From the NCBI GenBank assembly GCA_944324395.1, contig CALUWC010000002.1, positions 144,867 through 208,866 of the forward strand: a DNA stretch of 64,000 nucleotides, given 5' to 3'. Positions 16,675 to 25,759 of the stretch are shown here, one piece after another. The notes beneath the pieces were generated by a model. The model saw only the letters and a list, made by a program, of their open reading frames with translations, had not been told where the DNA came from and made no database searches. Numbering within the stretch: position 1 is the first letter of the stretch; every line of letters begins with the position of its first letter. Position numbers and translations under genes: made by a program. The stretch is from Candidatus Gastranaerophilales bacterium (GTDB taxonomy: Bacteria > Cyanobacteriota > Vampirovibrionia > Gastranaerophilales > Gastranaerophilaceae).

Positions 16675-17493
16675 TTATATTTCGATTAACTTATCTTTCA
16701 AATTTTTTGCAACTTTTATATGAACAGCATGACCGGCTTCTTTTGCAAGTATCTGACACCGCATATTCAGAGGATTTACACCTGTCAGGTACAAATCTCC
16801 AATCAAATCCAGCATCTTATGCTTTACCGGTTCGCAATCAGAACGTAATTCAGTAGTATAACCGCCGTCATCAGTAAATCCGACAGTGTTTTCTTCCGTT
16901 ACACCTTGAGCAAACCCTAACATTTGGAATTTCTTTAAATCTCTGTAAAAACCAAATGTTCTTGCTTCAATAATTTCATACTTGTTTTTCGGATTAAAAT
17001 TAACAAACCTTCTTTCTAATCCTTGATGCTCATAGTTTACAGCATATGATATAAATAAATTATCACTTGGAAGAATTATAAGACTAGTTTTTCCATTCAA
17101 ATAATATACAGGTTCCGAAACAGTATAAAATTTTTCTTTAGCAAAAAACGGCCTGTCAGTTCCAGCTTCTTTAATAGCCTCAACCCACATTTTTGAACTG
17201 CCGTCAAGAATAGGTACCTCATCTTCGGACATACAGATATCAACAGAATCAATATGACAAAAAGCCAAAGCTGCAGTTAAATGTTCGGTAAGCATTGCAC
17301 TGGCTTTTTTAGAACCTAATACAACACAATGGTCAGTAGATATAACATGATCTACATCGGCCGTAAATGAATCTTTATCCTTAACAAAATATCTTATTTT
17401 ACCTGACGTAGACGGGAACAAAGTCACTTCGCAGGGCTTATTCTTCATTAACCCGTGTCCGGATATTCTAATTTCTTTTTTTAATGTAACCAT
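16675..17493 (-). CDS. lpxC: UDP-3-O-acyl-N-acetylglucosamine deacetylase
   Basis: LpxC is the zinc deacetylase that commits UDP-3-O-acyl-GlcNAc to lipid A. The expected zinc ligands are present: His71 (TEHLTAAL), His225 and Asp229 (KHKMLDLIGD), with general-base-region His255 (AGHAVHI). RTFGFYRDL is the family motif near the acyl tunnel. The length of 272 is near the lower end of the family. It lies 5 bp after lpxD and 11 bp before fabZ. This is good evidence for an LPS outer membrane. Confidence 0.95.
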   Translation of the reverse strand: MVTLKKEIRISGHGLMKNKPCEVTLFPSTSGKIRYFVKDKDSFTADVDHVISTDHCVVLGSKKASAMLTEHLTAALAFCHIDSVDICMSEDEVPILDGSSKMWVEAIKEAGTDRPFFAKEKFYTVSEPVYYLNGKTSLIILPSDNLFISYAVNYEHQGLERRFVNFNPKNKYEIIEARTFGFYRDLKKFQMLGFAQGVTEENTVGFTDDGGYTTELRSDCEPVKHKMLDLIGDLYLTGVNPLNMRCQILAKEAGHAVHIKVAKNLKDKLIEI

Positions 17494-17498
17494 TTGTC

Positions 17499-18593
17499 TT
17501 ATTCCTCATGCTGAGCTTCTTCAAAAGATTTCAACATCGGTTCAAATTTTCTGAATTTAGCAAAGATTTCTTGTGCATCTTTCATTGTTTTCAATTGCTT
17601 AATAAAGTCTTTTCTTGGTACTGCAGGAATACCTACAATAATAGATTTTGCAGGGAATGATTTTGTAACACCTGCTTTAGCGGTAATAATAGTATCAGAA
17701 CCGATTTCAATATGGTCAGCCAAGCCTGCCTGCCCGGCTATAACTACCCTGTCGCCTATTACACAGCTGCCTGCAATACCTACCTGTGATACTATTAAAC
17801 AGCCTTTTCCTATACGACAGTTATGGCCAATCATAACTAAATTATCAATCTTAGTATTATCACCAATTATTGTATTTTCAATAGTACCTCTATCGATTGT
17901 TGTGTTTGCACCAATTTCAACATTATTCCCGATAACAACCGAACCGATAGAAGGAATTTTGAATATAACTTGTTCAACATCGCCTTCTTTTATTTCGCCT
18001 TCTTTTCTGGCATTTTCAATATTATTAGGATTTTCTGTAACAAAACTGAAACCATCGGCACCTAAAGAAACTCCATGATGAAGAATTACATCATTACCGA
18101 CCTGAACCCTGTCACCAACACGAACACCGGGGTGGAAGAAACAATTTTTACCGATTTTTACACCGCTGCCGATATAAGAATTAGCCAGAATTTTTGTATT
18201 ATCGCCGATAACAGCATCCGGAGAAATAACAACATTTGCACCTATACAAACATTTTGTCCCAATTTTGCAGAAGGATCAACAACTGCAGTAGGATGAACA
18301 TCTTTATTAACAAAAGGAGGAACATAGAACAAATTAAGCAATTTCATCATAGCCAATCTTGGTCTTTCTACCTCAATTGTAGTGAAACCGTCAATTTGAA
18401 CACCCAACGGAACCAATGCAGCTTTTGCTTTGGATTTTGCAAGATTGGCAATCTCTTCTTCCCCTAAAGCTAAAGCCAAAGTATTTTCATCACACAAAAG
18501 CGGAGGTGCAATATGTGTAATACTTGGACTTGCAACCTTAGTTAACATTCCGCCTACAATTTGTGTAATTTCATCTACTGTAAATGATTTCAT
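17499..18593 (-). CDS. lpxD: UDP-3-O-acylglucosamine N-acyltransferase
   Basis: LpxD adds the second 3-hydroxyacyl chain from ACP in lipid A synthesis. The N-terminal uridine-binding domain (about residues 1-100) is followed by a left-handed beta-helix of hexapeptide repeats ([18 protein letters not shown] and on). The catalytic His is likely in [20 protein letters not shown] is another family hallmark. The C-terminal helix ([20 protein letters not shown]) binds ACP. The length of 364 fits. AAGGAG lies 8 nt before the ATG. It is second in the operon, 15 bp after rfaE2. Confidence 0.95.
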   Translation of the reverse strand: MKSFTVDEITQIVGGMLTKVASPSITHIAPPLLCDENTLALALGEEEIANLAKSKAKAALVPLGVQIDGFTTIEVERPRLAMMKLLNLFYVPPFVNKDVHPTAVVDPSAKLGQNVCIGANVVISPDAVIGDNTKILANSYIGSGVKIGKNCFFHPGVRVGDRVQVGNDVILHHGVSLGADGFSFVTENPNNIENARKEGEIKEGDVEQVIFKIPSIGSVVIGNNVEIGANTTIDRGTIENTIIGDNTKIDNLVMIGHNCRIGKGCLIVSQVGIAGSCVIGDRVVIAGQAGLADHIEIGSDTIITAKAGVTKSFPAKSIIVGIPAVPRKDFIKQLKTMKDAQEIFAKFRKFEPMLKSFEEAQHEE

Positions 18594-18608
18594 TTTGATA
18601 CTCCTTAT

Positions 18609-19079
18609 TTAGTTATTCTTCATCTTTTCTATAGTATTTGTAGTTGATTTACCTTTAACAAACTCAATAAATTCAACTCGAGTATTATTCTTCTTCATAA
18701 TATCTGCTTCAGGCAGAGTTTCCATTGTATAGTCAGCACCTTTTGTATAAACATCAGGTTTTATTTCATCTAAGAGATCACGAGGACTATCCTCATCAAA
18801 TAATACCACATAATCAACACAAGACAAGGCACATAAAATTTCTGCCCTGTCATTTTCATTATTTATGGGTCTTTCCGGTCCCTTTATAGAACGTACGGAC
18901 TTATCTGAATTTAATAAAACAATACTGTAATCAGCAAAAGACTTAGTCTTTTGTAAATATCTTACATGCCCGACATGCAAAATATCAAAACACCCATTAG
19001 TTGCGACTACTGTTTTACCGCTTTTATGCAGCTTTTCAACAAATGAAGCTACATTTTCCCTTCTTAGAAGTTGTCCCAT
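18609..19079 (-). CDS. rfaE2: D-glycero-beta-D-manno-heptose 1-phosphate adenylyltransferase
   Basis: The 156-residue nucleotidyltransferase has NGCFDILHVGHVRYL (HxGH) at residues 26-40, ERPINNENDRAEIL and the family end GKSTTNTIEK. It matches the C-terminal half of bifunctional HldE, which charges heptose-1-phosphate with ATP for LPS core synthesis. Only the second domain is encoded, so the kinase half must be a separate gene. GAGGG lies 7 nt before the ATG. It is the first gene of the lipid A operon. Confidence 0.92.
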   Translation of the reverse strand: MGQLLRRENVASFVEKLHKSGKTVVATNGCFDILHVGHVRYLQKTKSFADYSIVLLNSDKSVRSIKGPERPINNENDRAEILCALSCVDYVVLFDEDSPRDLLDEIKPDVYTKGADYTMETLPEADIMKKNNTRVEFIEFVKGKSTTNTIEKMKNN

Positions 19080-19166
19080 AAATATACCCTCTAACTCTTT
19101 AATTATACATAAAAAGAGTCAAAAAATCCTATAGTATTAACAAAAAGTAATATAGATATTTACAAT

Positions 19167-19397
19167 TTACATATCCATAGAGAATTTTCGCTCAGTTGAA
19201 ACAATACTTTTCGGATTAACAAAACCTTTTAAAGCTTTAGGTAATTTTCTGAAAACCCTTGCCGTTCTATCATCTCTTACAGCAACACTTAAACGTTCTT
19301 TTACCAGAGTCGCAGCAGTCTTTTCTGTAGGCTGTATAAAATGCTGGACTCTCCCGCCCGTAATCCATGGGGTAATTGTCAATTTTGAAACTATCAT
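19167..19397 (-). CDS. small basic protein of unknown function
   Basis: The 76-residue, Arg/Lys-rich soluble protein contains TPWITGGRVQHFIQPTEKTA and a C-terminal SIVSTERKFSMDM. No domain is recognised. GAAGGA lies 7 nt before the ATG. It follows another small gene by about 40 bp and probably belongs to the asd transcript. Both look like real genes because of their ribosome binding sites and tight spacing. Confidence 0.6.
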   Translation of the reverse strand: MIVSKLTITPWITGGRVQHFIQPTEKTAATLVKERLSVAVRDDRTARVFRKLPKALKGFVNPKSIVSTERKFSMDM

Positions 19398-19436
19398 TTA
19401 ATTTCCTTCCCTTTACACTAAATCATAAAACTATTT

Positions 19437-19724
19437 CTATTTTGAAACTTTTCCGGGGTAACTCCAAGGTGCCCAAATTGAATCCGTAAAATCCAGCAAA
19501 CTGGTTTTTGCTTTCAATACATCGGTTGAAACAAATTCATCACCGCGGCTTACACTCACATTTAATTTCAATTGCGGAAAATCTGCAAGTATTGATTTTG
19601 CAGCATTTTTTATGTATTGGTTCAATTGCTGCTCTTCTGCAATTTTCTTTGCAGCTCTTCTGCTCTGCTCCTGACTTTTTCTTAACGCTGATAATGTTTT
19701 TACCCCGACTTTATCTATATTCAT
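19437..19724 (-). CDS. small protein of unknown function downstream of asd
   Basis: The 95-residue protein has a helical, strongly basic first half (LRKSQEQSRRAAKKIAEEQQ) and a second half with short strands (LKLNVSVSRGDEFVSTD) ending DSIWAPWSYPGK. There is no membrane segment and no known family. AAGGTG lies 8 nt before the ATG, which is 17 bp after the asd stop codon, so it is probably co-transcribed with asd. Confidence 0.6.
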   Translation of the reverse strand: MNIDKVGVKTLSALRKSQEQSRRAAKKIAEEQQLNQYIKNAAKSILADFPQLKLNVSVSRGDEFVSTDVLKAKTSLLDFTDSIWAPWSYPGKVSK

Positions 19725-19741
19725 AACTAAGCACCTTGAAT

Positions 19742-20764
19742 TTAATATAATTCCATTTCAATAACTTTCTGACAAATTCGAACGGTATTTAATGCTGCAC
19801 CTATTCTTAAATTATCAGCAACACACCACAGAGAAATCCCGTTATCAAATGCCTGATTTTTTCTTATTCTTCCCACAAAAACAGGATCTACACCTGAAGC
19901 ATCTCTTGTTGTCGGATACTCAAATTTATCAGGGTTATCAATAACTGTTACTCCAAATGAATTTTTCAAAATTTCCCGAACTTCATCAGGATTAACAGGT
20001 TTTTCAAATTCAATATCCACAGCCTCAGAATGTCCGTTATAGACCGGAACTCGGGCTGCAGTGCAGGAAATCGGCAAATCTTTTGGAAGATGTAAAATCT
20101 TTTTGGTTTCATTTGCCACTTTCATTTCTTCTTTGGTATAGCCGTTATCGCAAAATACATCAATTTGCGGAATAACATTGAAAGAAATAGGTTTTTTAAA
20201 TGCACTCGGAGTATAATCATCTCCTGCTAAGGTTGCTTTTGTATTCTCTGTCAATTCGTTTATTGCCTTTAGACCTGCTCCTGAAACAGCTTGATATGTT
20301 GAAACTAAAAGTCTTTTTATAACGAATTTTTCATGCAGCGGTTTCAAAACCAGCATCAGCTGTGATGTTGAACAGTTAGGATTTGCGATTATTCCTTTAT
20401 GTTTTCTCAAATCTTCATCATTTACATAAGCAATAACAAGAGGAACTTCTTCTTCCATTCTGAATGCTGAAGAATTGTCTATCAAAACTCCGCCTCTTTT
20501 TACAATTTCCGGTGCAAATTTCTGTGATGTTGAACCGCCGGCTGATGCAAGTACAATATTTATCCCATCAAAACTTTCGGGTTTAGCTTCTTCTACAATA
20601 TATTCTTTTCCCTGAAATTCTAATTTTGTACCTGCACTTTTTGCACTTGATAAAAATTTTATTGAATTAAATTCAATTTTTAATTCATCAATAATTTTGA
20701 TAATTTCTCTTCCTACAACTCCTGTAGCACCTAAAATTGCAATATTCGGTTTTTGTTTTGACAT
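19742..20764 (-). CDS. asd: aspartate-semialdehyde dehydrogenase
   Basis: Asd reduces aspartyl phosphate with NADPH to the semialdehyde, the branch point to lysine/diaminopimelate, methionine and threonine. It has the Rossmann motif LGATGVVGRE, catalytic Cys131 in NPNCSTSQ, YQAVSGAGLKA and RVPVYNGHSEAVDIEF with the catalytic His. The length of 340 is standard. dapB, from the same diaminopimelate branch, lies a little over 0.8 kb downstream in the next minus-strand unit. Confidence 0.96.
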   Translation of the reverse strand: MSKQKPNIAILGATGVVGREIIKIIDELKIEFNSIKFLSSAKSAGTKLEFQGKEYIVEEAKPESFDGINIVLASAGGSTSQKFAPEIVKRGGVLIDNSSAFRMEEEVPLVIAYVNDEDLRKHKGIIANPNCSTSQLMLVLKPLHEKFVIKRLLVSTYQAVSGAGLKAINELTENTKATLAGDDYTPSAFKKPISFNVIPQIDVFCDNGYTKEEMKVANETKKILHLPKDLPISCTAARVPVYNGHSEAVDIEFEKPVNPDEVREILKNSFGVTVIDNPDKFEYPTTRDASGVDPVFVGRIRKNQAFDNGISLWCVADNLRIGAALNTVRICQKVIEMELY

Positions 20765-20855
20765 AATTTATAACTTCCCTTCTACCAGTGTATGCAAACT
20801 ATCATACTACAAGAATAATATATTACAAAGCGTATTTAATAACTGTTTACAATTA

Positions 20856-21494
20856 TTAGAATGAAATATCTTTTGCAAAATTCTCAATGTCACATCGCAT
20901 AGAAGTTCCGACATAAGTTTTTTGTTCCTCAATAAATCCGAGTCGTTTCAATAATTTAACTTTACCGGTATTACATATTAAACTATTACAGCCGGATTCT
21001 CTTGCAATTTCTTTTATTTGTTTGATAAGTTCGGAAAAAACTCTACGAGATTTTACTGTTTTATCTAAATATAAAGCGGTAATCTCTAAATCCTGTCCGA
21101 AAGGAGCCAGAGCAATCCCACCCTTAATTTTTCCATCATTATTTTTCAGAACAAAAACTCTAGCACGACTGTGTAAATATTTTTCAAGTCCCCAGCTATT
21201 AATACGCATGCATCTGCCCCAAATATTATTTTTTACGTTTTGTAAAAAACGAAGTTTAGAGAGTTTAGATTTATGTACATCTTATTGAAACTGGGCTTGT
21301 ATAAAGAGTTTGCAAAATTCTGATATCTCATCTGCTGAATTGGTTTCTCTAAACAGTTGTTCTTTTGCTTTGACAAATACATCAGGAGATTTTTGTAATA
21401 CTTTTGGTTCGCTATTCGGCACAGAACAATTCTTAAGAAAATTACTTTGCACATTTTTTTTAAGCATGCTGATTTTTGTAATTAAATTTCCCAT
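20856..21494 (-). pseudogene. GNAT acetyltransferase gene split by an in-frame TAA
   Basis: Two open frames lie in the same reading frame. The first is ATG 21494 to TAA 21284-21282 (70 residues, MGNLITKISMLKK). The second is open from directly after that stop to 20856 and contains a GNAT core (ARVFVLKNNDGKIKGGIALAP, then LLKRLGFIEE). The 24 codons between the stop and the first ATG of the second frame (21209) are stop-free and protein-like (KLSKLRFLQNVKNNIWG). The simplest reading is one gene of about 212 codons broken by a single nonsense change. Alternatively they are two small genes, with the acetyltransferase starting at 21209. Confidence 0.5.
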
Positions 21495-21537
21495 AATATA
21501 TATAAAACTAAAAATTAAATAAAATTGCCAGACAAAA

Positions 21538-21568
21538 ACAGACCCGAATAGAAATAACCCGGGTCTGT
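21538..21568 (-). terminator. terminator after dapB, probably bidirectional
   Basis: A 9-bp stem (ACAGACCCG / CGGGTCTGT) is flanked by A-rich DNA on one side and TTTTAA on the other. It lies 25 bp after the dapB stop codon and between convergently or tandemly read units. Confidence 0.75.
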
Positions 21569-21592
21569 TTTAATAAACTATACACTTAATTA

Positions 21593-22339
21593 CTATAATA
21601 TATTATCAAGTCCGTAAACAAATTCTTTATGCTCTCTGACATATTTAATTGCCAGCAGAACACCGTCCATATAACACTTTCTATCGGTTGAATCATGGCG
21701 AATAGATAATGTCTGCCCCTGTGAACCAAACAAAACTTCCTGAGAAGCCATAAACCCGGGCATTCTGACAGAATGAATCTGGATACCTGAATATGAAGTT
21801 CCGCCTCTGGCACCTTGAATGGTTTCAGTTTCCTCACAATTGCCTGATTTGAATGTTTCTTTTGCTTCTGCCATCAATTGAGCGGTTTTAATAGATGTTC
21901 CTGATGGGGCATCCTTTTTTTGATTATGATGATATTCTATAATTTCAGCATTATCAAAATATTTTGCAGCCATTTGAGCAAACTTCATCATCAAAACAGC
22001 TCCCGTTGAAAAATTCGGAGCAATAAAACAGCCAACTTTCATATCAGTTGCAATTTTTTTAAGAAAAGCTATTTCTTCATCTTTCAAACCAGTTGTACCA
22101 ATAACCATATTAACACCATTACGCAGGCAATATTTAGCATTTTCATAAATTGACTGCGGCTGGGTAAAATCTACCAGTACATCGATTTCGCAATATCTTT
22201 GAGCTTCTTCAATTGTTCTGTAACCATCACCTTGAATATCAATTTTAGCGGCAAGAGTCATTGAGCTGTCATTTTCCACAGCCTGACAGACCTCTTTGCC
22301 CATTTTCCCGTTTGCACCGCAAACTGCAACTTTAATCAT
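21593..22339 (-). CDS. dapB: 4-hydroxy-tetrahydrodipicolinate reductase
   Basis: DapB reduces the cyclic intermediate of lysine/meso-diaminopimelate synthesis with NAD(P)H. It has the nucleotide-binding motif VCGANGKMGKEV, GTTGLKDEE, FSTGAVLMMKFA, catalytic EYHHNQKKDAPSGTS (active-site His-His and Lys) and RGGTSYSGIQIHSVRMPG. The length of 248 is typical. It is the last gene of a long minus-strand unit that starts with the HD-GYP gene, 35 bp after the pentapeptide gene, and is followed by a terminator. Diaminopimelate is needed for peptidoglycan. Confidence 0.96.
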   Translation of the reverse strand: MIKVAVCGANGKMGKEVCQAVENDSSMTLAAKIDIQGDGYRTIEEAQRYCEIDVLVDFTQPQSIYENAKYCLRNGVNMVIGTTGLKDEEIAFLKKIATDMKVGCFIAPNFSTGAVLMMKFAQMAAKYFDNAEIIEYHHNQKKDAPSGTSIKTAQLMAEAKETFKSGNCEETETIQGARGGTSYSGIQIHSVRMPGFMASQEVLFGSQGQTLSIRHDSTDRKCYMDGVLLAIKYVREHKEFVYGLDNIL

Positions 22340-22374
22340 TCTTATATTACTCCTTTTTATGAAATTTACTTATA

Positions 22375-22905
22375 TTAGTAATCTTCAATTGTCGTATCAT
22401 CTTCATCTTTCAATGAAGATAAATCATCTTTATATGCAGTATCAAATTCTGCCGGCATCATATCATCATCCGGCCAAACAGTATCATTATCATATCTGGC
22501 AGAACTCAAATTTTCGGCTGCTGACAAATCTGAATTTGTCAAAACAGTTTCTGATAAAACTGTTCCTGCCATATCACAATCAGTAAAATTACAATAAGTC
22601 ATTTCAGCATAACTGCAATCCGCACCTGTTAATATACTTTCAGAAAAATCACACTCGGTTACAACAGCTCTCGTAAAATCTACAGCCGTTAAATCCGCTC
22701 CGTAAAAATTTACTAAAGATAAATTACAATCGGAAAAAGAACTGGAATTTAAGTCAACGTCAGAAAAATCTACTTCTTTTATTACCATATTGGAAAAATC
22801 TACTTCACTTAAATCAACATCTTCTCTATCCTTTTTCCACTCATTAAATTTCTCCGGGGTAGCTTCAATCAAGGATAATAATTCTTCTTTTGTATAATCT
22901 AACAT
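22375..22905 (-). CDS. pentapeptide-repeat protein
   Basis: The 176-residue protein has about 17 tandem pentapeptide-type repeats, A(D/N)Lxx / xxFSD, from residue 30 to about 135 (for example VDFSDVDLNSSSFSDCNLS). These fold into a right-handed quadrilateral beta-helix. The ends are acidic and non-repetitive (C-terminal DEDDTTIEDY). No signal peptide is visible. It lies between a response regulator (21 bp upstream) and dapB. Function is unknown; the family ranges from DNA mimics to scaffolds. Confidence 0.85.
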   Translation of the reverse strand: MLDYTKEELLSLIEATPEKFNEWKKDREDVDLSEVDFSNMVIKEVDFSDVDLNSSSFSDCNLSLVNFYGADLTAVDFTRAVVTECDFSESILTGADCSYAEMTYCNFTDCDMAGTVLSETVLTNSDLSAAENLSSARYDNDTVWPDDDMMPAEFDTAYKDDLSSLKDEDDTTIEDY

Positions 22906-22926
22906 TCTTATCTCCTTAAAATATAT

Positions 22927-23553
22927 TTAATTTTCTACTAAATGCATCTGCATTGCAACTAACACAGCCTGCGTTCTGTTTGTAACATTTAATTTTTTAA
23001 AAATACTGTTTAAATGACTTTTAACAGTTACTTCACTAAGTACAAGTTTATTTGCAATAGACTTATTACTTTCACCTTGCGTAACTAATAATAAAACATC
23101 TTTTTCTCTGCTAGTCAAGGAATTAACAGAATTTATTTGATTTATTGTAACATTATTCGAAACTGCCGTTACCTGAGAAGTTTTAGCTCTTCTCAACACC
23201 GCTTCAATCCTTGCAAGCAAATTAGGAAGAATAAACGGTTTTACAATATAATCATCCGCACCTATTTTTAAGCCGGAAACCATTTTTTTATCATCATTAA
23301 CAGCCGTTACCATAATGACCGGAACATTTCTGCTAACAGGGTTATTTCTTATAGCTTTTAAAGTTTCCCAGCCATCAATATCCGGCATCATAACATCAAG
23401 CAGCACTATATCAACAGCACTTTCTGAAGATAAAATCTCTAATGCCTGTCTGCCACCTGTAGCACAGATAACTTCGTATCCGTAAAAAGGCAGAACATCT
23501 TCTAAATATTTTGGATTGTCATCAACTAACAAAATTTTAGTTAAATCCGCCAT
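22927..23553 (-). CDS. response regulator: receiver + LuxR-type HTH (I)
   Basis: The 208-residue protein has a receiver with LLVDDNP, phospho-Asp in IVLLDVMMPDIDG, the T in MVTAVN and Lys in YIVKPF, followed by a short linker and a GerE domain (LTSREKDVLLLVTQGESNKSIA, then VTVKSHLNSIFKKL). The receiver looks more OmpR-like than NarL-like but is joined to a LuxR-type output. It lies 17 bp after a second LuxR-type regulator and belongs to the HD-GYP/TPR signalling operon. No kinase gene is adjacent. Confidence 0.9.
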   Translation of the reverse strand: MADLTKILLVDDNPKYLEDVLPFYGYEVICATGGRQALEILSSESAVDIVLLDVMMPDIDGWETLKAIRNNPVSRNVPVIMVTAVNDDKKMVSGLKIGADDYIVKPFILPNLLARIEAVLRRAKTSQVTAVSNNVTINQINSVNSLTSREKDVLLLVTQGESNKSIANKLVLSEVTVKSHLNSIFKKLNVTNRTQAVLVAMQMHLVEN

Positions 23554-23570
23554 AATATTCCTTTATTCAA

Positions 23571-24215
23571 TTATACAATTTTATATTTCAAAGCCTTTAA
23601 AGCCGCCTGAAGCCTGTCATCGACCTCTAATTTTTGCAAAATACTTGCAACGTGTGCTTTTGTAGTATTAACACTGATAACAAGATGCTGAGCAATCTCC
23701 ATATTACTATATCCTTCTGTCATCAATTTTAAAATCTGAGCTTCCCTTGCTGTCAAATCATAATTTTTATAACTTTTTTCAGGTTCAGGTTTAGAATTTG
23801 CCGTAGCCTGTAAAACAATATGTGCAATGCTGGGATCAAACCAGGCTGCCCCATCTGCTACCGATTGAACAACCTCTACGAGCCTTTGTAAATTTATCTC
23901 TTTCGAACAGTACGCATTTGCCCCGGCTTTTAAACTGTCCAAAACTTCTTTTTCATCATTGTGAGAAGTCAAAATAATAATTTTTGCATCTTTATTTATT
24001 GAATGAATTGCTTGAGTTGCATCAATACCATTCATATTTGGAAGCCCCAAATCCATAATAACAACATCAACCGGGTTATTTTTAAAAATTTCAAGAGCAT
24101 CCTCAGCTGAGGAAGCCTCATATATTGTTCCTACATAATCTACATCTTCAAAGGTAGTTTTCAAACCAAATCTTGTTAATTCATGATCTTCTACAATTAA
24201 TATGTTTTTTTTCAT
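23571..24215 (-). CDS. response regulator, NarL family (II)
   Basis: The 214-residue protein has a NarL-type receiver (ILIVEDHELTRFGL, phospho-Asp in VVIMDLGLPNMNG, ILTSHND, YCSKEI) and a GerE HTH (LTAREAQILKLMTEGYSNMEIA, then NTTKAHVASILQKL). Its ATG overlaps the TGA of the TPR gene (ATGA, 24212-24215), so the two are translationally coupled. It could act in one pathway with the other regulator and the HD-GYP protein. Confidence 0.92.
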   Translation of the reverse strand: MKKNILIVEDHELTRFGLKTTFEDVDYVGTIYEASSAEDALEIFKNNPVDVVIMDLGLPNMNGIDATQAIHSINKDAKIIILTSHNDEKEVLDSLKAGANAYCSKEINLQRLVEVVQSVADGAAWFDPSIAHIVLQATANSKPEPEKSYKNYDLTAREAQILKLMTEGYSNMEIAQHLVISVNTTKAHVASILQKLEVDDRLQAALKALKYKIV

Positions 24216-25759
24216 ATCTTCAATTCCTCTTTTGCCAAACTGTAATCCGGATTTATATTTAAACTCTTTTCAAAATTTTTATTTGCTTCTGCAACCAAAC
24301 CCTTATTTTTCAAAACAAGCCCTAAATAATAATAATACCTGTAATCATTATCATCAATATACTTTGCAATTCCAAGATATGTCAAAGCCTGATCATAAGA
24401 TTCTTTATTTATTTCAAGACGAGCTAAATCAAGCCAGCCGTCCTTAAAATTAGGATTAACAGCAATAGCTTTTTTTAAATAAGTTTCTTCTCTATCTTTG
24501 TCCAATAATGCCATTTGATAATATGCTTCAAAACATTTTGAACTGTCTTTCAAAATTTTTGCGTATATATCCTTTGCTTTTTTCTCTTTATCAAGTTTTT
24601 GATAGACCTCTGCAAGTTTTACATCTGCGGTATATGTTTTATCTTTAGATGAAGCATTCTTGAAATACTCTTCGGCTTTTTTATAATCCTTATCACGAAG
24701 TGCAATATTACCAAGAATAATCAATGCATCCGGTTTTGACGAATCAATATCGACAGCCTTCAAAGCATAATCCTGTGCTTTTTCGTATTCTTTCAAATCA
24801 TAATAAACCTGAGCAGTCAGAGAATAAACCTCTTTGTTGATATTTTTTTTACCGCTTATTGCAGTTTGCAGAACACGTAAAGCCTTATTTAATTCATTTT
24901 CATTATAATAATAGTATGCAAGGTGATATTTCTTCCAATAATCATTTTTGGCAGCTTTATACAAAATATATTGTTGTGATGCACACAATTCTTTATCAAA
25001 AATAATGGTATTGATCTCATTATCTTTTAAATCGTCCAGATATTTGACACCATTTTGCGGTTTGTCAGATTGAGAATAAATTTCAGCCTTTAAACGTTTA
25101 TAATTTATATTATCGGGATTTTTAGAAATTGCTGTGGAAATTGATTTTTCAGCCTGCTCAATATCTCCGTTTTTCATACTGCCAAATGCTACAAGGTAAT
25201 TTGCATAATCAGAATCAGCCAGAAGACTTGCCTGTTTCATCAATTCACCTGTAGCTTCTTGACTCTGATCATTGTACATAATATTTGAATAAACTTCTGC
25301 CAAATACATTTGATCTTTATATGTTAACCTGTAATTAGGAAAATAATATAACTTAACGTCATTTTCTAAAAGTGATGAAATTTCTTCATCTTGAATTTTA
25401 GACATAGATAATTCTGCCAGACTGAAAAAACCTATTGCAGCCATTTCCTGAGTTAATCTCATATAAATATAATCATTAGGCACTATATTTTCGATTAGAA
25501 CTTTAAAATCCTGATAAGAGGAACGCACATTGCTTTGCATAAATTTGTCCATAGCAATAGTATATTGGTTTTTTATGGAATTTTTAGTTAATGAACCTTT
25601 TTTCAACTCAAAAGAAGGCTGGTCAATAACTTCCTGATATGTTCCGGGATTATTATCCAGCGGATTTACAGGCTTTAAACCGTTCATATCAAATGCAAAA
25701 GCCGTATTAACAGTTAAAACTGCAGTGAAAAAAGATATAACAAGAACTTTTTTATGCAT
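24212..25759 (-). CDS. secreted TPR-repeat protein
   Basis: The 515-residue protein has a Sec signal peptide (MHKKVLVISFFTAVLTVNTAFA) with a signal-peptidase-I-like AFA end, so it is periplasmic. From about residue 200 it consists of tetratricopeptide repeats (NKALRVLQTAISGKK, EKAQDYALKAVDIDSSKPDALIILGNIA, EANKNFEKSLNINPDYSLAKEEL). Such proteins scaffold complexes. It overlaps the HD-GYP gene by 8 bp upstream and the NarL-type regulator by 4 bp downstream. The partner is unknown; it may sense or organise envelope components for this signalling operon. Confidence 0.85.
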   Translation of the reverse strand: MHKKVLVISFFTAVLTVNTAFAFDMNGLKPVNPLDNNPGTYQEVIDQPSFELKKGSLTKNSIKNQYTIAMDKFMQSNVRSSYQDFKVLIENIVPNDYIYMRLTQEMAAIGFFSLAELSMSKIQDEEISSLLENDVKLYYFPNYRLTYKDQMYLAEVYSNIMYNDQSQEATGELMKQASLLADSDYANYLVAFGSMKNGDIEQAEKSISTAISKNPDNINYKRLKAEIYSQSDKPQNGVKYLDDLKDNEINTIIFDKELCASQQYILYKAAKNDYWKKYHLAYYYYNENELNKALRVLQTAISGKKNINKEVYSLTAQVYYDLKEYEKAQDYALKAVDIDSSKPDALIILGNIALRDKDYKKAEEYFKNASSKDKTYTADVKLAEVYQKLDKEKKAKDIYAKILKDSSKCFEAYYQMALLDKDREETYLKKAIAVNPNFKDGWLDLARLEINKESYDQALTYLGIAKYIDDNDYRYYYYLGLVLKNKGLVAEANKNFEKSLNINPDYSLAKEELKI

